From Solirubrobacter sp044865965 (GTDB lineage Bacteria; Actinomycetota; Thermoleophilia; Solirubrobacterales; Solirubrobacteraceae), in contig JBIOTP010000411.1 of the NCBI GenBank assembly GCA_044865965.1, forward strand, positions 1 through 19,610: a stretch of DNA of 19,610 nucleotides, read 5' to 3'. The notes below the pieces were generated by a model. It was not told the DNA's origin and made no database searches. It saw nothing but the letters and a program-made list of their open reading frames with translations. Shown here in pieces: positions 14,103 to 19,610 of this stretch. The stretch's first letter is position 1; the number at the start of each line of letters is the position of its first letter. The position numbers and the translations under genes were made by a program.

Positions 14103-16180
14103 CCTCGTTGATCTCCAAGGCCTCCAAGCACTCGGACCTCGTGGCCGCGGGCGCCGTCGTGCTCGTGGTCGCGATGATGGTCATCCCGCTGCCGCCGATG
14201 CTGCTGGACCTGGCGATCACGCTGAACATCTCGGCGGCGCTGATGATCGTGATGGCGACGCTGTACGTGCCGCGCGCGCTGGACTTCTCCTCGTTCCCGA
14301 GCCTGCTCCTGCTGACGACGCTGTTCCGGCTGGCGATCAACGTCTCCGTGACGCGCCTGATCCTGCTGCACGGCGACGCGGGCCACGTGGTCACCGCGTT
14401 CGGCAACTTCGTGGTCGGCGGCAACGTCGTGGTCGGCCTCGTGATCTTCCTGATCCTGATCGTGATCCAGTTCGTCGTGATCACGAACGGCGCCGGGCGC
14501 GTGGCCGAGGTCGGCGCCCGCTTCACCCTCGACGCCATGCCGGGCAAGCAGATGGCGATCGACGCCGACCTGAACACCGGCCAGATCACCGACGAGGAGG
14601 CCCGCCGCCGCCGCGCCGAGATCGCCCAGGAGGCGGACTTCTACGGCGCGATGGACGGCGCCTCGAAGTTCGTCAAGGGCGATGCCATGGCCGGCCTCCT
14701 CATCACCGCCATCAACCTGCTCGGCGGCATCGTCGTCGGCGTCCTGCAGCAGGGCATGCCGTTCGCGGAAGCCGGCCAGCACTTCTCGCTGCTGTCGGTC
14801 GGCGACGGCCTGTGCGCCCAGATCCCGGCGCTGCTGATCTCGGTCGCCACCGGCATCATCGTCACCCGCTCGGCCGGCCAGGACGACCTCGGCTCGACGG
14901 TCTCCAACCAGATCCTCGACCAGCGCAAGGCGCCGCTCATCGCGGGCGTCGTCATGTGCGTGCTCGGCCTGGTCCCCGGCCTGCCGAAGCTGCCGTTCTT
15001 CTTCATCGGCGGGATGTTCATCGCGATCGGCTGGACGCTCCGCAAGCAGCCGAACTCGGCGCAGCGCGCCGAGGCGGAGGCGGCCAAGGCGGCCGCCGCG
15101 CCGGCCGAGCTGCCCGCGCCGCGCGACGCCGCGCTGGACGCGCTCGCGCTCGACCCGCTCGAGCTCGCGATCGGCTTCGGCCTCGTGCCGCTGGTCGACC
15201 AGCAGGCGGGCGGCACCCTGCTCGCCCGCGTGGGCACGATCCGCCGCCAGATCGCCTCCGAGCTCGGCATGGTCATCCCGCCGGTCCGCATCCGCGACGA
15301 CGTCGGCCTGGACTCGCACGAGTACGTCATGCGCGTCCGTGGCACGGAAGTTGCGCGCGGCGGCATCATGGCGGGCCACCATATGGCCATGAACCCGGGC
15401 GACGCGATGGGTCAGCTGCCCGGCATCCCCACCACCGAGCCGGCCTTCGGCCTGCCCGCCGTGTGGATCCCCGAGTCGGGCCGCGCCGAGGCCGAGGCGC
15501 TCGGCTGGACGGTGGTCGACGCCGAGTCGGTCGTGGTCACGCACCTCACCGAGACGATCCGCGCGCACGCCGCCGAGCTGCTCACCCGCCAGGAGACCCG
15601 CCAGCTGCTGGACCAGCTCAAGGAGTTCAACGCCGCCGTGGTCGACGAGGTCGTCCCGGACGTGCTCTCGCTGGGCGAGGTGCAGCGGGTGCTGCAGGCG
15701 CTCCTGCGCGAGGGCGTCACGATCCGCGACCTCGGCTCCATCCTCGAGGCGATCGGCGACAAGGCCCGCCTCACGCGCGACCCGGCGATGCTCTCCGAGT
15801 ACGCGCGCCAGGCGCTCGGACGCACGATCGTGGCTCCGTACCTCGACGCCGAGGCCACGCTGAAGGCGATCGCGATCGACCCCGCGCTCGAGCAGCAGAT
15901 CGCCGAGTCGCTGGTGCAGACCGCCGACGGCGAGTTCCTCGCGATCGACCCGGCCCAGGCCGGCGCGCTGGTCGAGGCCTGCTCGGAGCAGGTCGAGCTC
16001 GCGGTCGCCGCCGGCGGCCGGCCGGTGCTGCTGTGCTCGGCGCGCGTGCGCCGGCACCTGCGCCGCCTGTGCGAGCAGCGGCTCCCCCAGCTCGCGGTCT
16101 GCTCGTATAACGAGATCGCGCCGGGTATCGGAGTGGAGACGACCGGCGTGATCGGCGGCGCTGTAGCCGCCGCCGCCTAG
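14099..16180 (+). CDS. flhA: Flagellar export gate protein FlhA
   Basis: 693 residues, the usual length. About eight membrane helices occupy residues 15-320, with the FHIPEP-type signature LTTLFRLAINVSVTRLILLH at about 75-95 and the FlhA-specific cytoplasmic loop AMPGKQMAIDADLNTGQITD at about 148-168. The linker is Ala/Glu-rich (about 325-345). The cytoplasmic domain, which forms the nonameric ring binding chaperone-substrate complexes, runs from about 350 to 690. It includes IRIRDDVGLDSHEYVMRVRG and LREGVTIRDLGSILEAIGDK. It follows flhB with an ATGA overlap and precedes flhF by 21 bases. Confidence 0.97.
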   Translation: MTSLISKASKHSDLVAAGAVVLVVAMMVIPLPPMLLDLAITLNISAALMIVMATLYVPRALDFSSFPSLLLLTTLFRLAINVSVTRLILLHGDAGHVVTAFGNFVVGGNVVVGLVIFLILIVIQFVVITNGAGRVAEVGARFTLDAMPGKQMAIDADLNTGQITDEEARRRRAEIAQEADFYGAMDGASKFVKGDAMAGLLITAINLLGGIVVGVLQQGMPFAEAGQHFSLLSVGDGLCAQIPALLISVATGIIVTRSAGQDDLGSTVSNQILDQRKAPLIAGVVMCVLGLVPGLPKLPFFFIGGMFIAIGWTLRKQPNSAQRAEAEAAKAAAAPAELPAPRDAALDALALDPLELAIGFGLVPLVDQQAGGTLLARVGTIRRQIASELGMVIPPVRIRDDVGLDSHEYVMRVRGTEVARGGIMAGHHMAMNPGDAMGQLPGIPTTEPAFGLPAVWIPESGRAEAEALGWTVVDAESVVVTHLTETIRAHAAELLTRQETRQLLDQLKEFNAAVVDEVVPDVLSLGEVQRVLQALLREGVTIRDLGSILEAIGDKARLTRDPAMLSEYARQALGRTIVAPYLDAEATLKAIAIDPALEQQIAESLVQTADGEFLAIDPAQAGALVEACSEQVELAVAAGGRPVLLCSARVRRHLRRLCEQRLPQLAVCSYNEIAPGIGVETTGVIGGAVAAAA

Positions 16181-16201
16181 TGCCGATAGCAGGGATTGGA
16201 G

Positions 16202-17491
16202 ATGGACACCCCCACCCGAACCACCAGCTCGGACCCCGACGTGAAGACGTTCCGCGGTCGCAGCCTGGAGGAGCTCCTGCCGCGGATCCGCGCGGAGCTG
16301 GGCCCTGACGCCATCGTGCTGCGCCGCCGCGAGGGCCTCGCGGGCGGCGTCGGCGGGTTCTTCCAGCGCCCGTACGTCGAGGTCGACGCGCGCGCGCCGC
16401 AGGCCGACGAGCGCCCGCTCGAGATCCGCAGCGACCGCGCCACGGCCGAGGGGCTGTCCTCGCCGGCAATCCAGGCGCTGGTCGAGCAGGCGACGCCGTT
16501 CGCCGACGCACTCGCCGCGGCGATGCCGGAGGCCGAGCGCCGCGAGGCGCCGCAGGTCTCCGCCGGCCTCTACGGCCCGCAGCCGAACGCCGCCGCGATC
16601 GCCGCCGCCGCGCGCGAGGAGGAGGCGAAGGAAGAGCCGTCCGCGCCCGCCGTGGAGGAGCCGGCCACGCCGGCGCCCATCGTCGCGCCGGCCGCCGAGG
16701 AGCCGGTCGCGCCCGCCCCCGCCGCCGAGCCGCCTGCCGCTCCGGTCGCCCCGCAGCGCACGGCCGCCGCGGACTCCGCCGAGAAGCGCCTCGTGTTCGC
16801 CGGGCTGAGCCCCGCGCTCGCCGCCGACGTGGTCGGCGAGGCCGTGAACCACGGGCTGCCGTTCGCGAGCGTCCGCTCACTCAAGAAGCTCGTCCGCGGC
16901 GCGCTGGCGCGCCGCGTGCCGGTGCTGGCCGAGCTGGGCCCCGGCCGGCGCACGATCGCGTTCGTCGGCGCCGGCGGGGCCGGCAAGACCTCCGCCGTCG
17001 CGCATGCGGCGGCCGCCTACGCGGCCGCGGGCGCCGACGTCGTGGTGATCGCGCTGCGCGTGCCCGCGGACGCCGGCCGGCTCGAGCCGCACGGCGTGAG
17101 TGTGATCGCCGGCGCCACCGCGGAGGAGGCCCGCAAGCGCCTCGGCCGCCGCCGGCCGCTGATCACGCTGATCGACACGCCGCCGCTGAGCCGGATCGAG
17201 ACCCCCGCGGCGATCCGCGCCGTGGCCGCGGACCTGCAGGCGCTCAAGGCGACCGAGGTCCACCTCGCGCTGCCCGCCACGCTGAGCCCCGCCGCCGCCG
17301 AGGAGATCGCCGCCGCGCTGGCGCCGCTCGGCCTCACCCACATCGCGCTCACGCACGCCGACGAGACCGCCCGCCCGGGCGCTCCGGTCGAGCTGGCGAT
17401 CACGAGCCGCAAGCCCCTGTCCTACGTCTGCGCCCGCGAGGGCGTCGAGCCGGCGGACGCCGCCGAGCTCGCCCAGCAGCTGCTTCCATGA
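16202..17491 (+). CDS. flhF: Flagellar biosynthesis GTPase FlhF (G motifs partly degenerate)
   Basis: 429 residues. The N-terminal B-domain (VKTFRGRSLEELLPRIRAEL, then GPDAIVLRRREGLAGGVGGFF) is typical. Residues about 65-195 are a variable Ala/Pro/Glu linker, then a helical N-domain and the SRP-type G domain from about 250. The P-loop is GAGGAGKTS (256-264). The G3 motif reads DTPP (325-328) instead of DxxG, and the G4 motif reads THAD (384-387) instead of TKxD. FlhF marks the pole or site of flagellar assembly. Loss of the G3 glycine and the G4 lysine suggests weak or altered nucleotide use, which is inference. AGGGA (16191-16195) six bases before the ATG supports this start. flhG does not follow; a PilZ gene does, by ATGA overlap. 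Confidence 0.87.
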   Translation: MDTPTRTTSSDPDVKTFRGRSLEELLPRIRAELGPDAIVLRRREGLAGGVGGFFQRPYVEVDARAPQADERPLEIRSDRATAEGLSSPAIQALVEQATPFADALAAAMPEAERREAPQVSAGLYGPQPNAAAIAAAAREEEAKEEPSAPAVEEPATPAPIVAPAAEEPVAPAPAAEPPAAPVAPQRTAAADSAEKRLVFAGLSPALAADVVGEAVNHGLPFASVRSLKKLVRGALARRVPVLAELGPGRRTIAFVGAGGAGKTSAVAHAAAAYAAAGADVVVIALRVPADAGRLEPHGVSVIAGATAEEARKRLGRRRPLITLIDTPPLSRIETPAAIRAVAADLQALKATEVHLALPATLSPAAAEEIAAALAPLGLTHIALTHADETARPGAPVELAITSRKPLSYVCAREGVEPADAAELAQQLLP

Positions 17492-18105
17492 CGGCCGTGT
17501 CCGCGCCCCCCAGCCTCTCCGAGGGCCAGCACGTCGTCGTGCGCCTCGAGCACATCGGCGCGCTCCCCGCGACCGTCGAGAAGTCGAGCGCGGGCATGCT
17601 CACCGTGGTCCTGGCCGTCAAGGACGATCGCGTCCGCCGCCTGAAGGGCACGGAGGTCGCCGTCGAGGCGACGACCGGGCGCGGGATCCAGCGCTTCACC
17701 GGCGAGCTCCGCAGCGACGACGACAGCGTGCTCACGCTGGCCATGGCCGGGGACGTCGAGCGCGTGCAGCGGCGCGACTGGGTGCGCGTGAGCGCGGCCC
17801 TCCCGGTCACGGTGCGCGGCATCGGCGAGTCGGTTGGCGGCGAGACGACGACCGTGGACGTCAGCGGCAACGGGCTGCTGATCGCCGATCCGTTCCGGCT
17901 CCCGCTCGGCCTCGACGTGCGTGTCGACATCGGGCTGCCGGACGACGAGCCGCCGGTGCGCGTACTCGGGCGCGTCGTGCGCGAGGCGGCCGACGGCCAG
18001 AAGGGCATCCGGATCGACTCGCTGGGTCGCGCGGAGGAGGATCGGATGATCCGCTTCATCCGCGAGCGTGAGCGGCAGATGCTGAGGGCTGCGAGGGAGC
18101 GATGA
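17488..18105 (+). CDS. PilZ-domain c-di-GMP-binding protein (YcgR-like flagellar regulator)
   Basis: 205 residues. Residues 1-90 form a beta-rich YcgR-N/PilZN-like domain; residues about 92-200 are a PilZ domain. Both c-di-GMP-binding motifs are intact: QRRDWVRV with R96-xxx-R100, and VDVSGNG with D124-x-S126-xx-G129. YcgR-type proteins bind the motor when c-di-GMP is high and slow or bias rotation. Position inside the flagellar run, with start and stop overlaps on both sides (ATGA), fits such a brake. It takes the place where flhG is found in many species. Whether it acts on MotA, FliG/FliM or export cannot be told. Confidence 0.88.
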   Translation: MTAVSAPPSLSEGQHVVVRLEHIGALPATVEKSSAGMLTVVLAVKDDRVRRLKGTEVAVEATTGRGIQRFTGELRSDDDSVLTLAMAGDVERVQRRDWVRVSAALPVTVRGIGESVGGETTTVDVSGNGLLIADPFRLPLGLDVRVDIGLPDDEPPVRVLGRVVREAADGQKGIRIDSLGRAEEDRMIRFIRERERQMLRAARER

Positions 18106-18509
18106 GCAAGAAGGCATCCAAGGACGCGCCGGTCGAGGCCGAGGCCGCCGAGGCGGCGCCGCGGCAGCTCGAGGTCACGATCGCCGAGTACCCGCGCGCC
18201 CGTACCGCGATCCGCCGTCTGCGCGCCCGCGCCGGCGTGATCTGCTTCGCACTGGTCCTGCTGCTGAGCCTCCACGCCGGCTACACGGCGTTCGAGGCCA
18301 CCGCCCGCGCGCTCGTGGTGGGCATCGTCGCGAACCTCATCGCGTGGCGCCTCGCGCTCGCCGTGTGGCGCCAGATCCTCCTCGCCGAGCTGCGCGCCGC
18401 CGAGGAGCAGCACGTCGAGCGCCGCCGCCGGCGCCGCGAGGAGGCCCAGGCCCGCGAGGCCGAGCGCCAGGCCGAGGCCGAGCGCCAGGCCGCCGCCACG
18501 GCCGCCTGA
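18102..18509 (+). CDS. Uncharacterised two-helix membrane protein with a charged C-terminal coil
   Basis: 135 residues, family not recognised. The N-terminal 40 residues are charged and cytoplasmic-like; two hydrophobic segments follow at about 44-63 (AGVICFALVLLLSLHAGYTA) and 66-90. The last 40 residues are Arg/Glu/Ala-rich and likely form a helix or coiled coil (ERRRRRREEAQAREAERQ). By the positive-inside rule both ends should face the cytoplasm. It overlaps the PilZ gene by four bases and the next small gene by one base, so it is very probably co-translated with them. A role as membrane partner of the PilZ protein is only an inference from context. Confidence 0.75.
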   Translation: MSKKASKDAPVEAEAAEAAPRQLEVTIAEYPRARTAIRRLRARAGVICFALVLLLSLHAGYTAFEATARALVVGIVANLIAWRLALAVWRQILLAELRAAEEQHVERRRRRREEAQAREAERQAEAERQAAATAA

Positions 18510-18679
18510 TGCAGCCGATCCGGCCGATCAGCCGGCGCGAGCCGCGCGTGGTCGCGCCCGTCGAGCTGCGCCTGCTGACGCCCGTCGAGCGGGAGGCCGA
18601 GCGCCGCCGCCGCGAGCGGGAGCGCGCGCGCAAGCGGCGCCCGCAGGCGCCGAACGGCCAGCTCGACGTGCGCGGCTAA
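18509..18679 (+). CDS. Small basic protein of unknown function in the flagellar operon
   Basis: 56 residues from the ATG overlapping the previous stop (TGATG). A longer reading from 18344 would lie inside the upstream gene in another frame and is less likely. The protein is rich in Arg, Glu and Pro: it opens MQPIRPISRREPRVVAPVEL and then has a strongly basic helix (EREAERRRRERERARKRR). I do not recognise a family. Its TAA stop supplies the first three bases of the sigma-28 -35 element of flagellin. Stop/start overlap with a probable real gene is the main support; it may still be spurious. Confidence 0.55.
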   Translation: MQPIRPISRREPRVVAPVELRLLTPVEREAERRRRERERARKRRPQAPNGQLDVRG

Positions 18680-18703
18680 AGGTCCCTCTCATCGCGCCGA
18701 TCA
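18677..18703 (+). promoter_or_regulatory. Sigma-28 (FliA)-type promoter of flagellin
   Basis: TAAAGGTC (18677-18684), an 11-base spacer, GCCGATCA (18696-18703), against the consensus TAAAGTTT-N11-GCCGATAA. The core TAAAG and GCCGAT are perfect and the spacing is exact. In a genome this GC-rich such a match is very unlikely by chance directly before flagellin. Transcription should start near 18711. Confidence 0.88.
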
Positions 18704-18711
18704 CTCCGGAT

Positions 18712-18732
18712 GAGCCGACAGGGAGTCGGCTC
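18712..18732 (+). promoter_or_regulatory. Leader hairpin 1 of flagellin mRNA with GGA in the loop (CsrA-like site)
   Basis: GAGCCGAC (18712-18719) pairs perfectly with GTCGGCTC (18725-18732) around the loop AGGGA. The predicted transcription start lies right at its base, so the mRNA would begin with this stem. The sequence ACAGGGA (18718-18724) matches the CsrA core ACARGGA, with GGA in the loop as CsrA prefers. Confidence 0.65.
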
Positions 18733-18750
18733 TGTTAGCCCACCCAACTC

Positions 18751-18771
18751 GATCAACAAGGAGCGTTGATT
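18751..18771 (+). promoter_or_regulatory. Leader hairpin 2 of flagellin mRNA: ribosome binding site in the loop (CsrA-like site)
   Basis: ATCAAC (18752-18757) pairs with GTTGAT (18765-18770), extended by a possible G-U pair (18751/18771), and the loop is AAGGAGC. The loop is also the Shine-Dalgarno AAGGAG (18758-18763), eight bases before the ATG. ACAAGGA (18756-18762) again matches the CsrA core ACARGGA, 38 bases after the first copy. Confidence 0.65.
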
Positions 18772-19610
18772 ATGGGCCTTCGTATCCAGAACAACATCGA
18801 GGCGTTCAATACGCACCGTACGCTCACGGCGACGGCGTCGGCCGCTTCGAAGTCGATGGAGAAGCTCTCCAGCGGCTATCGCATCAACCGTGCCGCGGAC
18901 GACGCGGCCGGCCTTGCCATCTCGGAGAAGATGCGCGGTCAGATCGGCGGCCTGGCGCAGGCGCAGCGCAACGCGCAGGACGGCGTCTCGCTCGTCCAGA
19001 CGGCGGAGGGCGCCCTCACCGAGGTGCACTCGATGCTCCAGCGCGTCCGTGACCTGAAGGTCCAGTTCAACAACGGCACGCTGTCCACCGACGACCAGGA
19101 CGCGATCGCGGCGGAGGTCTACCAGATCTCGCAGGAGATCGGGAACATCGCCAGCCAGACCAAGTTCAACGGCAACGCGCTGCTGGGCGGGTCGACCTAC
19201 TCCTTCCAGGTCGGCGCCAACGACACGGAGACCGTCTCCACCACGGCCGTCAACCTGGGCAACTCGATCGGCACCGCCGGCACCGGCGGCCTGTCCGACC
19301 TGACGTCGCTGGCCAGCGCGGCCACGACCAAGACCGCTCTGTCGACCGGCGCCCTCTCGCAGGTCTCCTACATCGACAACGCGATCAAGAACGTCTCCAC
19401 CGCGCGCGGCAACTTCGGCGCGGTGCAGAACCGCCTGGAGCACCGTCTGAGCAACCTGGCGACCTACCAGGAGAACCTGACGGCGTCCGAGTCGCGCATC
19501 CGCGACGTGGACATGGCGTCGGAGATGACGCAGTTCACGAAGCTGCAGATCCTGCAGCAGGCCGGCACGAGCATGCTCGCGCAGGCCAACCAGGCCCCGC
19601 AGGGCGTCCT
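18772..19610 (+). CDS. fliC: Flagellin (3' end cut by the right window edge)
   Basis: 279 complete codons are present, with the stop just beyond the edge: the last residues read MLAQANQAPQGVL, which normally lie about four to six residues from the end of flagellins. The N-terminal D0/D1 helix region has MEKLSSGYRINRAADDAAGL and AISEKMRGQIGGL. The C-terminal D1/D0 region has NRLEHRLSNLATYQENLTAS and ESRIRDVDMASEMTQFTKLQ. The variable middle is short (about residues 140-195), so D2/D3 domains are essentially missing, as in Bacillus Hag. The subunit is exported and polymerises into the filament. It has its own sigma-28 promoter and a structured leader with a strong ribosome binding site. Confidence 0.97.
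   Translation, partial: MGLRIQNNIEAFNTHRTLTATASAASKSMEKLSSGYRINRAADDAAGLAISEKMRGQIGGLAQAQRNAQDGVSLVQTAEGALTEVHSMLQRVRDLKVQFNNGTLSTDDQDAIAAEVYQISQEIGNIASQTKFNGNALLGGSTYSFQVGANDTETVSTTAVNLGNSIGTAGTGGLSDLTSLASAATTKTALSTGALSQVSYIDNAIKNVSTARGNFGAVQNRLEHRLSNLATYQENLTASESRIRDVDMASEMTQFTKLQILQQAGTSMLAQANQAPQGV

Noticed and set aside
16182..16189. GCCGATAG before flhF resembling a sigma-28 -10 element
   Set aside because: No TAAAG-like -35 at the 11-base spacing; the region reads GTAGCCGC instead, so a promoter is not supported.
14060..16852. 930-codon open frame on the minus strand, opposite flhA and flhF
   Set aside because: Low-complexity Arg/Gly/Ala translation with no family signal, exactly opposite well-conserved genes; long antisense frames are expected at this GC content.

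Overview
The window comes from a very GC-rich genome and is dominated by a flagellar gene cluster on the + strand. The order is fliJ - lytic transglycosylase - fliK - flgD - flgE - flbD - motA - motB - fliL - fliN - (yihY-like, MFS) - fliO - fliP - fliQ - fliR - flhB - flhA - flhF - pilZ - two small unknowns - flagellin. This matches the Gram-positive (Bacillus/Clostridium type) fla/che order. The short 279-residue FlgE, the short FlgD and the flbD-motA-motB-fliL block fit that as well. Together with the extreme GC content, leaderless-type starts and alanine/arginine-rich proteins, this suggests a flagellated actinobacterium, most likely of the Thermoleophilia/Solirubrobacterales type. That placement is inference; there is no rRNA in the window.

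Layout. At 1-78 (- strand) lies the N-terminus of a secreted protein that runs off the left edge. A 435-base gap (79-513) holds no gene I can support, but it carries a striking inverted pair of 38-41 base arms (225-262 and 428-468), each with its own small hairpin, around a 14-base-stem hairpin (288-340). Next comes an ornithine cyclodeaminase/mu-crystallin family gene (514-1494, -). The + strand flagellar genes start at about 1686. Block A (fliJ to flgE, 1686-5678) makes the export stalk/chaperone, a wall-opening enzyme, the hook-length ruler, the hook cap and the hook. It ends at a perfect 13-bp hairpin (5703-5730). Block B (flbD to fliN, 5768-8497) starts at a sigma-28 (FliA)-type promoter and encodes the stator, FliL and the switch protein FliN. 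Two membrane genes with no known flagellar role (8527-10771) follow and split the usual fliN-fliO neighbourhood. Block C (fliO to flhF, 10823-17491) encodes the membrane export gate and the FlhF GTPase. It continues, with stop/start overlaps, into a c-di-GMP-binding PilZ protein and two uncharacterised small genes (to 18679). Flagellin (18772 to beyond the right edge) has its own, nearly consensus sigma-28 promoter.

How the parts work together: gate proteins FliOPQR-FlhBA export hook and filament subunits; FliK, FlgD and FlgE build the hook; MotAB with FliL drive rotation through the switch (FliN here; no fliM in view); FlhF and the PilZ protein would control placement and braking. The two sigma-28-type promoters suggest that stator and flagellin are late genes. 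The flagellin leader carries two ACARGGA motifs, each with GGA in a hairpin loop, the second one being the ribosome binding site. This looks like a CsrA (FliW-CsrA) translational switch and is the most interesting feature I see.
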